Shown: in pieces, positions 1 to 8,821 of the stretch
How the letters are laid out: each line of letters starts with the position of its first letter
Position numbering within the stretch: the stretch's first letter is position 1
Assembly: GCF_029537375.1 (NCBI RefSeq)
Contig: NZ_CP120679.1
Location: forward strand, 1,662,001 to 1,726,000
Direction of reading: 5' to 3'
Source of the DNA: Bacillus sp. HSf4
Lineage (GTDB): Bacteria; Bacillota; Bacilli; Bacillales; Bacillaceae
DNA: 64,000 nt
Program-made: the position numbers and the translations under genes
The notes under the pieces: model-generated
What the model was told of the DNA's origin: nothing
The model's input: the letters and a program-made list of their open reading frames with translations, nothing else
The model's database searches: none

Positions 1-179
1 ACGAGACGCTTTGAAATCGCTTGTCCGTCTTCCCTGTTCACAGGCTCCTGGGCGGTGTTTTTCACATGAATCGGTTTGTTGCCCGGCAGTTCATTTGCCT
101 CGTTTTGAGCATTATTTTGAATGCCGCAGGCTGAAAGCAGCATAACGGTTTGAATGAAGATCAAAAAGAAAATTCGCAC
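1..179 (-). CDS. ylaJ: YhcN/YlaJ-type sporulation lipoprotein (N-terminal part only)
   Basis: Reading leftwards from a GTG at 179, the frame stays open to the window edge, so the C-terminal part is missing. An AAGGAGG ribosome binding site lies 9 bases before the GTG. The first residues form a short hydrophobic signal ending in a lipobox (LSAC, Cys18), followed by an Asn/Gln/Glu-rich stretch, so the product is predicted to be a membrane-anchored lipoprotein. Position next to ylaK and the sequence style match B. subtilis YlaJ of the YhcN/YlaJ family, members of which are linked to spores and germination. The family call is by context and recall; the diagnostic C-terminal domain is outside the window. 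Confidence 0.7.
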   Translation of the reverse strand, partial: MRIFFLIFIQTVMLLSACGIQNNAQNEANELPGNKPIHVKNTAQEPVNREDGQAISKRL

Positions 180-333
180 TTGAGGTTGCCTCCTTAGAAA
201 TGCTTTCATTATTTTTATTGTTGAATTAACCTTCTATCTTTATTCACAAAAACATATATTTTAGCGGGCGCTCCATCAGCTTTTAACCCGCATAAGAATA
301 AAAGGCTAAAAATCCTGATCAGGAGGCGAAAGA

Positions 334-1662
334 TTGAGTAAAATTTATGTGCTAGATACGAATGTGTTATTGCAGGATCCGAATTCAATCTTTTCTTTCG
401 AGGATAATGAGGTTGTCATCCCCGCTGTCGCATTGGAGGAAGTCGATTCAAAGAAACGCTATATGGATGAAATTGGGAGGAATGCAAGGCGCGTATCTAA
501 ACTGATAGATGATTTACGTTTAAAAGGAAGGCTGTATGAAAACGTGCCTCTTCCAAACGGAGGAAGCCTCAGAATCGAGCTCAACCACCGCTCATTTCAG
601 CAGCTTCAGGAAATTTTCATTGAAAAAACAAACGACAACCGTATTTTGGCCGTGGCGAAAAACCTGAGCCTTGAAGAAGAAACGAAAGAAGGCGGGCGCC
701 CGGTCATCCTTGTCTCAAAAGACATGCTGATCCGCGTCAAAGCCGATGCGATCGGTTTATTGTCCGAAGACTTTCTGCATGACAGGGTGGTTGATCATGA
801 TGATATATACAGCGGATTTACCGAATTGTTTATCAATGCCGACCAGATGAATGCATTTTATGAAAACAACTGCTTGCCCCTTGAAGAGATCAGCCGTGAG
901 CCGCTTTGCCCCAATCAGTTCGTCGTCATGAAGGATGCGCTCGGCGGTTCTTCCTCTGCGCTCGGCATCGTTGATCAAAACGGAAAAGCCGTTAAAAAGC
1001 TGATTTTTGATCAGGAACAGGTCTGGGGCATCCGATCGAGGAATGTGCAGCAGACGATGGCGCTTGAGCTTCTTTTAAGACAAGACATATCGCTTGTGAC
1101 GCTCATCGGGAAAGCCGGAACGGGAAAAACGCTGTTGGCCCTGGCAGCAGGTCTTTTGCAGACGGAGGACTTGGGCCATTTTAAAAAGCTGGTCGTCACA
1201 AGGCCGATTGTACCTGTCGGAAAGGATATCGGCTATCTCCCGGGGGAAAAAGAAGAAAAGCTTCGGCCTTGGGTGCAGCCGATTTTTGACAACCTGGAAT
1301 ATTTGTTCAACGCCAAAAAGCCGGGAGAGCTTGACGATATTTTAGCGGGGATGGGCTCCATTCAAGTTGAGGCGCTCACATATATTCGGGGGAGAAGCAT
1401 TCCTGATCAGTTCATCATCATCGATGAGGCCCAAAACCTGACCAAGCATGAGGTAAAGACGCTTTTAACCAGAGTCGGGGAGGGGAGCAAAATCGTCTTA
1501 ATGGGCGATACCGAACAAATTGATCATCCGTACCTGGATGCGATGAATAACGGCTTGGCTTATGTTGTAGAGCGCTTTAAAGAGCAAAAAATTTCCGGGA
1601 ATGTGAAGCTGTTAAAAGGGGAGCGTTCCGGACTGGCAAGGCTTGCGGCTGATTTGCTGTAA
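334..1662 (+). CDS. ylaK: PIN domain-PhoH-like ATPase YlaK
   Basis: 442 aa, starting at TTG with an AGGAGG site 6-7 bases upstream. The N-terminal third is a PIN-type nuclease domain (YVLDTNVLL near residue 5, acidic residues near 35-46 and 100). The C-terminal half is a PhoH P-loop ATPase with Walker A GKAGTGKT (259-266) and Walker B IIIDEAQN (361-368), followed by GDTEQID. PIN-PhoH fusions are thought to act as RNA-unwinding RNases; no specific target is known to me for YlaK. It is transcribed alone and closed by tandem terminators. Length equals that recalled for B. subtilis YlaK. Confidence 0.92.
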   Translation: MSKIYVLDTNVLLQDPNSIFSFEDNEVVIPAVALEEVDSKKRYMDEIGRNARRVSKLIDDLRLKGRLYENVPLPNGGSLRIELNHRSFQQLQEIFIEKTNDNRILAVAKNLSLEEETKEGGRPVILVSKDMLIRVKADAIGLLSEDFLHDRVVDHDDIYSGFTELFINADQMNAFYENNCLPLEEISREPLCPNQFVVMKDALGGSSSALGIVDQNGKAVKKLIFDQEQVWGIRSRNVQQTMALELLLRQDISLVTLIGKAGTGKTLLALAAGLLQTEDLGHFKKLVVTRPIVPVGKDIGYLPGEKEEKLRPWVQPIFDNLEYLFNAKKPGELDDILAGMGSIQVEALTYIRGRSIPDQFIIIDEAQNLTKHEVKTLLTRVGEGSKIVLMGDTEQIDHPYLDAMNNGLAYVVERFKEQKISGNVKLLKGERSGLARLAADLL

Positions 1663-1665
1663 CGA

Positions 1666-1694
1666 AAAAAACCTGGAATAGCGTCCAGGTTTTT
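1666..1694 (+). terminator. intrinsic terminator of ylaK
   Basis: Stem ACCTGGA / TCCAGGT with a 6-base loop, flanked by an A-run and a T-run, 4 bases after the ylaK stop. Confidence 0.85.
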
Positions 1695-1703
1695 GTGGCT
1701 TGT

Positions 1704-1739
1704 CCCCTGCGTTCACCGGTAATTGGCGGGGGTTTTTTT
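1704..1739 (+). terminator. second terminator behind ylaK
   Basis: CCCCTGC pairs with GCGGGGG (one G-T wobble), followed by seven T. It lies between the first ylaK terminator and the convergent end of ylaL and probably insulates ylaL from read-through. Confidence 0.6.
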
Positions 1740-1742
1740 CGA

Positions 1743-2225
1743 TTAGTTGATGCGGATTTTTTTGACATGTTTAATCGGATTCGCACGGTTTGATCCGTCC
1801 GCAAAATAAACGTGTACAGGCCCGTCTTCCGTCAGAGGTTTTCCTTTTTTACTGAAACAGAGAAGCGCTTCGTAAGCTTCGCTAATCGGGATGGAAACCT
1901 CATCGTTTTCTGTGACAAAGACGCACTCACTGGCGGAGTCGGACGCTTCCGCGTTTTTTAAAAACGGTTCAAGCTTGATCGCGAATGTCCCGTCAAGCAG
2001 CTTTTCCTTTTCATATTTTTTCTCTGATTTTAATGTCGGAGGTGAGACCGCTCCCTCCCTGATCAGGCGTTCCCGGTCAATCTCCAGGTCGCTGGTTTCC
2101 TCAGGAACCGCTCCGAGATGTGAAAAAAATTGATCCAGCTCAAATTTTCGGTCATCAAAAATCCAAACGCTTGGATCGAGTGTAATCGGGTATTTGACTT
2201 TCCCTGTAATCGTCACGATATTCAT
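1743..2225 (-). CDS. ylaL: conserved hypothetical protein YlaL
   Basis: 160 aa on the minus strand, ATG start with GGAGTGG upstream. No signal peptide, membrane segment or catalytic motif that I recognise. The protein is acidic, with a middle stretch rich in Glu/Lys. It sits between ylaK and glsA2 as B. subtilis ylaL does, and is oriented convergently with ylaK and divergently from glsA2. Database records sometimes label YlaL as a peptidyl-prolyl isomerase; I see nothing in the sequence that supports this, so function is left open. Confidence 0.75.
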   Translation of the reverse strand: MNIVTITGKVKYPITLDPSVWIFDDRKFELDQFFSHLGAVPEETSDLEIDRERLIREGAVSPPTLKSEKKYEKEKLLDGTFAIKLEPFLKNAEASDSASECVFVTENDEVSIPISEAYEALLCFSKKGKPLTEDGPVHVYFADGSNRANPIKHVKKIRIN

Positions 2226-2342
2226 TTCTCTACCACTCCCTCACAGAAATTATAAGCGCTTTCTTTGGAATTGTCACTTCTCATAACAGCGCCTATTGCA
2301 GGGAAAGCTAAAGAAAAGACGCCTGGGATGGAGGGAAAGAAC

Positions 2343-3272
2343 GTGAATTGCCGGCATAATGAGGAGCTCGAATATTTTGTCGCGGAAGCAAAAAAAGTAA
2401 CTGAAAAAGGGAAAGTGGCATCTTACATCCCGGCTTTGGCTGAAATATCTGAAGATGATTTGTCAGCAGCTGTCTATTTTACTGACGGGACGTGTGTATC
2501 GGCGGGAGATGTAGAAAAAAAATTCACGCTCCAAAGTATATCAAAAGTGCTGTCCCTCGCTCTTGTGCTGATGGACCACGGCCCGGAAAAAGTGTTTCAC
2601 TACGTGGGGCAGGAGCCGACAGGTGACCCGTTTAATTCCATCATCAAACTTGAAACCGTCAACCCGGGAAAGCCGCTGAATCCGATGATAAACGCCGGTG
2701 CATTAGTGGTGACAAGCATGATTAAAGGAGCGACAGCATCCGAAAAAATCGGGCATCTCCTCGGCTTTGTCAAAACGCTTGCCAACAACAGGGGCATTAC
2801 CATTTGCGAGAAGGTCGCAGAATCGGAGTTTCGAACGTCGATGGTCAATCGGGCGATGTGCTACTATATGAAAGAGCACGGCATTTTTCAGGCGGAAGTC
2901 GAAGATGTCATGGATGTTTATACAAAGCAATGCGCCATTGAAATGAACAGCCTTGACCTGGCGAAAATCGGCTGTGTCTTTGCCTTGAACGGCAAGCATC
3001 CCGAAACGGGGAAGCAGATCATTCCGAAAGATATCGCGAGAATCTGCAAAACATTCATGGTGACTTGCGGTATGTACAATGCCAGCGGAGAATTTGCGAT
3101 AAAAATCGGAATACCGGCGAAAAGCGGTGTGTCAGGAGGAATCATGGGACTGTCCCCATACCGCTTTGGCATCGGCATATTCGGTCCGGCTTTGGATGAA
3201 AAAGGAAACAGCATTGCCGGAATCCGGCTGCTCGAACTTCTGTCCGCGAATTACAGCTTAAGCATTTTTTGA
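2343..3272 (+). CDS. glsA2: glutaminase GlsA2 (YlaM)
   Basis: 309 aa. Hydrolyses L-glutamine to glutamate and ammonia in the cytosol. It belongs to the serine-dependent beta-lactamase-like glutaminase family: the nucleophile motif SISK is at 65-68, and EPTGDPFNS and the SGVSGGIMG region (near 260) are present. The GTG at 2343 is chosen because GGAGG lies 8 bases before it and it gives exactly the length recalled for B. subtilis YlaM. An upstream in-frame ATG at 2265 would add 26 unrelated residues in the ylaL-glsA2 gap. Monocistronic by layout. Confidence 0.92.
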   Translation: MNCRHNEELEYFVAEAKKVTEKGKVASYIPALAEISEDDLSAAVYFTDGTCVSAGDVEKKFTLQSISKVLSLALVLMDHGPEKVFHYVGQEPTGDPFNSIIKLETVNPGKPLNPMINAGALVVTSMIKGATASEKIGHLLGFVKTLANNRGITICEKVAESEFRTSMVNRAMCYYMKEHGIFQAEVEDVMDVYTKQCAIEMNSLDLAKIGCVFALNGKHPETGKQIIPKDIARICKTFMVTCGMYNASGEFAIKIGIPAKSGVSGGIMGLSPYRFGIGIFGPALDEKGNSIAGIRLLELLSANYSLSIF

Positions 3273-3390
3273 GAGGCTTTCGCCTCAGAAACAATACAGT
3301 GAAACGACAGAAATAGCTTGCTTTTTTTCCGCTTAGGCTTTATTATAAATAGAAGAATTAGGTACTCGCCTGGGGAACGGAGGGATACTT

Positions 3391-3672
3391 TTGGCGTCTG
3401 AGATTGTAGTCGACCATCGTGAAAAAGCACTTGCCCTGTTAAAACGTGATGCGGATAAAATTTTAAAGCTGATTCAAGTGCAAATGGACAACTTAACGAT
3501 GCCTCAATGTCCTCTTTATGAAGAGGTTTTAGATACACAAATGTTCGGACTCTCTCGTGAAATTGACTTTGCTGTCCGCCTTGGATTAGTAGACGAAGAA
3601 GAGGGAAAAGAACTGCTTTACAGGCTGGAGCGAGAATTGTCTGCATTGCATGATGCATTTACAAAAAAATAA
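3391..3672 (+). CDS. ylaN: YlaN family small protein (UPF0358)
   Basis: 93 aa, mostly helical and charged, no Cys pair or membrane segment, with the motif [19 protein letters not shown]. It starts at TTG, with GGAG about 8-12 bases upstream. The B. subtilis ortholog is needed for normal growth when iron is limiting and is reported to interact with the iron repressor Fur. That role comes from the literature, not from this sequence. It is separated from ftsW by 336 bp with its own hairpins, so it is probably a separate transcript. Confidence 0.9.
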   Translation: MASEIVVDHREKALALLKRDADKILKLIQVQMDNLTMPQCPLYEEVLDTQMFGLSREIDFAVRLGLVDEEEGKELLYRLERELSALHDAFTKK

Positions 3673-4008
3673 ATGAATACTCAGGATCTACTGTAGCCTG
3701 AGTCAGCTTGTCGATGATGTGTCTGTGAAAGCAGACTGCCGGCAGGCTTTTTTTATTATATTCGGCACTATCAATGCATTCATTTTACGTTTTTTGGAGG
3801 AATGAGCATTGTTCATGACGAATAAACGAAGACACATACTTAGCCGATAAAAAAACTAAAGCTTTAATTCGAAAAAGACGGACTTTTCTTTTCCGGGAAG
3901 CTCGAAGTTTTAATAAAAGGGTATCCTTCGTTCTTTTTAAGAAAGTGTAGTAAAATAACGAAGGAGCCATCACAACTATTTTGAAAGGCAAGTAAGGAAG
4001 AGGATAAT
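3673..4008 (+). promoter_or_regulatory. ylaN-ftsW gap: alternative hairpins, T-run and an inverted repeat around a -10
   Basis: 336 bp without a convincing gene. Two mutually exclusive stems are visible: ACTCAGG (3679-3685) with CCTGAGT (3697-3703), and AGCCTG (3695-3700) with CAGGCT (3743-3748) followed by seven T. An inner GTCTG/CAGAC hairpin (3721-3736) sits inside the second. This is at least the ylaN terminator. Further on, TCCTTCGTT (3924-3932) and AACGAAGGA (3957-3965) form a 9-base inverted repeat flanking TAAAAT (3951-3956), a plausible -10 for ftsW. Short ORFs in the gap are not supported. Confidence 0.55.
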
Positions 4009-5220
4009 ATGTTAAAAAGAATGCTCAAATCCTATGATTATTCACTAATCTTTGCTGTATTCCTTCTCTGCGGTTTCGGCCTCGTCATGGTATACAGCTC
4101 AAGCATGATCACAGCGGTAACAAGATATGGAAAGGACAGCGATTTCTTTTTTGACAGGCAGCTCATGTTCCTGGCGTTCGCAACGGTCATCTTTTTGTTC
4201 GCGGCCATATTTCCGTATAAGGCGTTCGCCAATCAAAAATTCCAAAAGATGTTACTGCTTGTTTCCGTCATCGCCTTGTTCGGGCTGTTTGTTGTCGGTC
4301 ATGTGGCCGGGAATGCCCAGAGCTGGTTCAGGATTTCCGATTACGGGATCCAGCCGGGGGAGTTTGTCAAGCTGACCGTCATCTTGTATCTTTCTTCCGT
4401 CTATGCCAAAAAACAAAGCTATATTGACAACTTGGGAGCGGGAATCGCCCCCCCTGCGATCATCACGCTCGTCATTTGCGCTTTGGTTGCCGTTCAGCCC
4501 GATTTCGGGACGGCTTCCATCATCGCACTGATCGCTTTGTGCATCATTCTGTGTTCGGGATTCAGCGGAAAAACATTGCTTAAGCTCGTCCTATTGACAG
4601 GTATTGTTCTTGTGCTGGTCAGTCCGCTGATTCTTTTAAATCTGGATGACATTTTAACGGAAGGGCGGATGAACCGGTTTGAAAGCTACCAAAACCCGTT
4701 CTTAGATTCAAAAGGCTCAGGGTTTCAGGTCGTAAATTCCTACCTTGCGATCGGTTCCGGAGGGCTGTTTGGCCTCGGTCTCGGCGAGAGTGTGCAAAAG
4801 TATGGATATTTGCCTGAATCACACACCGACTTTATTATGGCGATCATCGCCGAGGAGCTCGGGATTTTTGGTGTCTTGTTTGTCGTGCTGCTGCTCGGCT
4901 TCATCGTCCTGAAAGGCTTTTATATTGCCAGGAAATGCGATGATCCGTTCGGCAGCCTGCTGGCGATCGGAATATCGAGCATGATCGCCATTCAGTCATT
5001 TATCAACTTGGGCGGCATCTCCGGCCTGATTCCTTTGACAGGTGTAACGCTTCCATTCATCAGCTATGGAGGTTCATCTCTTGTTGTCCTCATGGCAAGC
5101 GCGGGGATATTGGTCAATATCAGCATGTTCAACGACTATTTTGACCGGTACAAACGAAAACAGCCTGTTAATACTACAAAAACGAAAGAAAATCAATATA
5201 AAAAAAGTATAAATTTTTAA
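4009..5220 (+). CDS. ftsW: SEDS glycosyltransferase FtsW (septal)
   Basis: 403 aa polytopic membrane protein of the SEDS family (FtsW/RodA/SpoVE), with about ten hydrophobic segments. It polymerises lipid II into septal glycan together with a class B PBP such as PbpB, which is also encoded in this window. Family signatures seen are MVYSSS near the first helix, GIQPGEF (about 120), and VTLPFISYGGSS near the end. The C-terminus is a short basic, Lys/Asn-rich tail in the cytosol. ATG start with a GGAAGAGG site. It lies between ylaN and pycA as in B. subtilis (ylaO/ftsW). Confidence 0.93.
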   Translation: MLKRMLKSYDYSLIFAVFLLCGFGLVMVYSSSMITAVTRYGKDSDFFFDRQLMFLAFATVIFLFAAIFPYKAFANQKFQKMLLLVSVIALFGLFVVGHVAGNAQSWFRISDYGIQPGEFVKLTVILYLSSVYAKKQSYIDNLGAGIAPPAIITLVICALVAVQPDFGTASIIALIALCIILCSGFSGKTLLKLVLLTGIVLVLVSPLILLNLDDILTEGRMNRFESYQNPFLDSKGSGFQVVNSYLAIGSGGLFGLGLGESVQKYGYLPESHTDFIMAIIAEELGIFGVLFVVLLLGFIVLKGFYIARKCDDPFGSLLAIGISSMIAIQSFINLGGISGLIPLTGVTLPFISYGGSSLVVLMASAGILVNISMFNDYFDRYKRKQPVNTTKTKENQYKKSINF

Positions 5221-5298
5221 AAAACTAAGCGTGTACAGTGATGCTGGATTCATTTAGAATAGATACATACTTAAAACAAGCGGATAAGGGGGAACGAC

Positions 5299-8200
5299 AT
5301 GTCACAGCAGTCTATACAAAAAGTACTTGTCGCGAACAGAGGGGAAATCGCCATCCGCGTTTTTCGCGCATGTACAGAACTGAATATCCGCACGGTTGCG
5401 GTCTATTCTAAAGAAGACAGCGGGTCGTATCACAGATATAAAGCGGATGAAGCATATTTGATCGGCGAAGGGAAAAAACCGATCGATGCGTATCTCGATA
5501 TTGAAGGGATTATTGAGATTGCCAAGCGCAACCATGTTGACGCCATCCATCCCGGATACGGCTTTCTATCTGAAAACATACAGTTTGCCAGGCGCTGTGA
5601 AGAAGAAGGGATCATTTTTATCGGACCGACTTCAAAGCACTTGGATATGTTCGGAGACAAAGTCAAAGCCCGCGAGCAGGCTGAAAAAGCCGGAATCCCT
5701 GTCATACCGGGAAGCGACGGACCTGTAGCGGGAATAGAGGATGTCAAACGCTTTGCCGAAGAATACGGCTATCCGTTCATTATTAAAGCGTCCCTTGGCG
5801 GCGGAGGCCGCGGCATGCGGATTGTCAGAGAAGAGTCTGAGCTTCAGGAATCCTATAACCGTGCGAAATCAGAGGCGAAAGCCGCTTTTGGAAATGATGA
5901 AGTCTATGTTGAAAAGCTGATCGAAAAGCCGAAGCATATCGAAGTTCAGGTGATCGGAGACAAAGAAGGCCATGTGGTGCACTTATATGATCGGGACTGC
6001 TCTGTGCAAAGGCGTCATCAAAAGGTCATTGAAATAGCGCCGAGCGTTTCACTTTCCGATTCACTCAGGGAAGAAATTTGCGAAGCCGCCGTCAAGCTTG
6101 CGAAAAACGTCAATTATATCAATGCCGGAACGGTCGAATTTTTAGTTGCAAACGATGAATTTTTCTTTATTGAAGTCAATCCGCGCGTTCAGGTTGAACA
6201 TACCATCACGGAAATGGTGACAGGTGTTGATATCGTGCAGACACAGATTCTGATAGCCGCGGGATTCAGTCTGAAAAGCAGTGAGATCAGCATTCCGAAC
6301 CAGGATGCCATCACGCTCCACGGATATGCGATCCAGTCGAGGGTCACGACAGAAGATCCGTCAAACAACTTCATGCCTGATACCGGAAAAATTATGGCTT
6401 ACCGCTCCGGAGGGGGATTCGGGGTTCGCCTTGATACGGGGAACAGTTTTCAGGGGGCCGTGATTACGCCTTACTACGATTCACTGCTCGTGAAGCTGTC
6501 AACATGGGCGCTGACGTTCGAACAGGCCGCGGCTAAAATGGTGCGAAATCTTCAGGAATTCCGGATTAGAGGCATTAAGACCAACATTCCGTTTCTCGAA
6601 AATGTCGCCAAACATGAAAAATTCTTGACCGGACAATACGATACATCCTTTATCGATACAACGCCAGAGCTTTTTGTGTTTCCGAAACAAAAAGACCGCG
6701 GCACCAAAATGCTGACGTACATCGGCAATGTCACGGTAAACGGCTTTCCTGGAATCGATAAAGGGAAGAAGCCTGAATTTGACAAGCCGCAGATCATCAA
6801 AACGGATGTCGATCAGCCGATTGCCTCCGGAACAAAACAGATCCTTGACGAGCGGGGAGCTGAAGGTCTTGTCAAATGGGTTCAGGAGCAAAAAGAAGTG
6901 CTTCTTACCGATACGACATTCCGCGATGCCCACCAGTCATTGCTCGCCACAAGGGTGAGGACGAATGATCTGAAGAAAATCGCCAATCCGACAGCAGCGG
7001 TCTGGCCTGAACTGTTCAGCCTCGAAATGTGGGGCGGGGCTACGTTTGACGTGGCATACCGTTTCTTAAAAGAAGACCCTTGGAAAAGGCTTGAGGAGCT
7101 GCGGAAAGAGATTCCGAACACGATGTTTCAAATGCTCCTGAGGTCATCAAACGCTGTCGGCTATAAAAACTACCCGGACAATCTGATTAAAAAGTTCGTC
7201 AGCGAATCGGCGGCAGCCGGAATCGATGTATTCCGTATTTTTGACAGTCTGAACTGGGTGAAAGGCATGACGCTTGCGATAGACGCGGTGCGCGATTCAG
7301 GTAAGCTCGCTGAAGCGGCAATCTGTTACACGGGTGACATCCTTGATCCGAACAGAACAAAGTATAACCTTGACTATTACACTTCGCTGGCCAAAGAGCT
7401 TGAAGCGGCCGGAGCCCATATTCTCGGCATTAAAGACATGGCCGGACTATTGAGGCCTCAGGCGGCTTATGAACTGGTGTCCGCATTGAAAGAGACAATC
7501 GACATCCCGATCCATCTGCACACGCATGACACGAGCGGAAACGGAATCTATATGTATGCAAAGGCGATTGAAGCTGGCGTCGATATCGTCGATGTAGCGG
7601 TCAGCTCGATGGCCGGATTAACGTCACAGCCAAGTGCAAGCTCGCTTTATCACGCGCTTGAAGGCGATGAGCGCCGTCCGCGTTTAAATGTCGATGCAGT
7701 CGAGTCTTTGTCCCAATATTGGGAGTCTGTAAGAAAGTATTACAATGAGTTTGAGAGCGGAATGAACGCACCTCATACCGAAATTTATAAACATGAAATG
7801 CCTGGCGGACAGTACAGCAACCTTCAGCAGCAGGCTAAAGGAGTCGGCCTTGGCGACCGCTGGAATGAAGTAAAAGATATGTACAGCCGGGTCAATCATC
7901 TGTTTGGAGATATCGTAAAAGTTACGCCGTCTTCCAAAGTGGTTGGCGATATGGCGCTATATATGGTACAAAATAAACTGACTGAAAAAGATATTTTTGA
8001 ACGGGGAGAATCCCTGGATTTTCCGGATTCAGTCGTCGAGCTTTTCAAAGGCTATCTCGGCCAGCCGCACGGCGGCTTCCCGGAGAAGCTGCAAAAGCTG
8101 ATTTTAAAAGGGCAGGAGCCGATTACCGTCCGCCCCGGAGAGCTGCTTGAACCGGTTTCTTTCGCTGATTTGAAAGCCGAGTTCTTGGAAAACCACGGTG

Positions 8201-8745
8201 TGGAGCTGACTGATCAGGATGTCGTCGCATATGCGCTTTATCCGAAAGTCTTTACGGAGTACGTTAAAACGTCGGAGCTGTACGGGGACATCTCTGTGCT
8301 CGATACACCGACCTTTTTCTACGGCATGACGCTCGGAGAAGAAATCGAAGTCGAAATTGAACGAGGAAAAACGCTGATCGTGAAGCTTGTCTCAATCGGA
8401 GAACCTCGTCCCGATGCGACAAGGGTCGTCTATTTTGAACTGAACGGACAGCCTCGTGAAGTGGTCATCAAAGATGAAAGCATTAAATCGTCCGTTCACC
8501 AAAAGGTGAAAGCCGACCGTTCAAACCCGAACCATATCGCGGCTTCCATGCCGGGTACGGTCATTAAGCTTCTTGTCGGAAAAGGCGATAAAGTCAATAA
8601 AGGCGATCATTTGATGATCAATGAAGCGATGAAAATGGAGACGACGGTCCAGGCTCCGTTTACAGGGACGGTTGAAAGCATCCATGTCGCAAACGGAGAA
8701 GCGATTCAAACCGGTGATCTTCTCATTGAAATGAAAAAAATATGA
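5299..8745 (+). CDS. pycA: pyruvate carboxylase
   Basis: 1148 aa, the full length of the one-chain enzyme. Makes oxaloacetate from pyruvate, bicarbonate and ATP, the main anaplerotic step. Order: biotin carboxylase/ATP-grasp domain (about 1-450, glycine-rich SLGGGGRGMR and the ERDCSVQRR-like YDRDCSVQRRHQK), carboxyltransferase barrel (about 530-980, begins DTTFRDAHQS), allosteric linker, and a C-terminal biotinyl carrier domain with NEAMKMET, biotinylated Lys1112. Start ATG with AAGGGGG. The gene stands alone between ftsW and the ctaA terminator; it supplies oxaloacetate next to respiratory genes but no co-transcription is evident. Confidence 0.97.
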   Translation: MSQQSIQKVLVANRGEIAIRVFRACTELNIRTVAVYSKEDSGSYHRYKADEAYLIGEGKKPIDAYLDIEGIIEIAKRNHVDAIHPGYGFLSENIQFARRCEEEGIIFIGPTSKHLDMFGDKVKAREQAEKAGIPVIPGSDGPVAGIEDVKRFAEEYGYPFIIKASLGGGGRGMRIVREESELQESYNRAKSEAKAAFGNDEVYVEKLIEKPKHIEVQVIGDKEGHVVHLYDRDCSVQRRHQKVIEIAPSVSLSDSLREEICEAAVKLAKNVNYINAGTVEFLVANDEFFFIEVNPRVQVEHTITEMVTGVDIVQTQILIAAGFSLKSSEISIPNQDAITLHGYAIQSRVTTEDPSNNFMPDTGKIMAYRSGGGFGVRLDTGNSFQGAVITPYYDSLLVKLSTWALTFEQAAAKMVRNLQEFRIRGIKTNIPFLENVAKHEKFLTGQYDTSFIDTTPELFVFPKQKDRGTKMLTYIGNVTVNGFPGIDKGKKPEFDKPQIIKTDVDQPIASGTKQILDERGAEGLVKWVQEQKEVLLTDTTFRDAHQSLLATRVRTNDLKKIANPTAAVWPELFSLEMWGGATFDVAYRFLKEDPWKRLEELRKEIPNTMFQMLLRSSNAVGYKNYPDNLIKKFVSESAAAGIDVFRIFDSLNWVKGMTLAIDAVRDSGKLAEAAICYTGDILDPNRTKYNLDYYTSLAKELEAAGAHILGIKDMAGLLRPQAAYELVSALKETIDIPIHLHTHDTSGNGIYMYAKAIEAGVDIVDVAVSSMAGLTSQPSASSLYHALEGDERRPRLNVDAVESLSQYWESVRKYYNEFESGMNAPHTEIYKHEMPGGQYSNLQQQAKGVGLGDRWNEVKDMYSRVNHLFGDIVKVTPSSKVVGDMALYMVQNKLTEKDIFERGESLDFPDSVVELFKGYLGQPHGGFPEKLQKLILKGQEPITVRPGELLEPVSFADLKAEFLENHGVELTDQDVVAYALYPKVFTEYVKTSELYGDISVLDTPTFFYGMTLGEEIEVEIERGKTLIVKLVSIGEPRPDATRVVYFELNGQPREVVIKDESIKSSVHQKVKADRSNPNHIAASMPGTVIKLLVGKGDKVNKGDHLMINEAMKMETTVQAPFTGTVESIHVANGEAIQTGDLLIEMKKI

Positions 8746-8753
8746 TATTTCAG

Positions 8754-8782
8754 GCCGCTGACATTTTGTCGGCGGCTTTTTT
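8754..8782 (+). terminator. pycA terminator
   Basis: GCCGCTGAC / GTCGGCGGC stem with a five-base loop and a T6 tract, 9 bases after the pycA stop. Confidence 0.9.
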
Positions 8783-8786
8783 CATC

Positions 8787-8812
8787 AAAAAACCCCTGCA
8801 TGAAAGCAGGGG
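8787..8812 (-). terminator. ctaA terminator
   Basis: On the minus strand CCCCTGC / GCAGGGG closes a short loop and is followed by T6. It lies 10 bases beyond the ctaA stop. Confidence 0.9.
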
Positions 8813-8821
8813 CCATAGCGT

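Noticed and set aside
2265..2342. N-terminal extension of glsA2 to an upstream ATG
   Set aside because: The 26 extra residues are not glutaminase-like and the GTG at 2343 has the proper ribosome site and ortholog length.
3808..3849. 13-codon ORF starting TTG before ftsW as a leader peptide
   Set aside because: It has a GGAGG at fair distance, but no terminator or alternative hairpin tied to its end; nothing beyond chance.
3785..3991. 68-codon minus-strand ORF upstream of ftsW
   Set aside because: Starts inside the ftsW control region, no ribosome site, low-complexity basic sequence; likely spurious.
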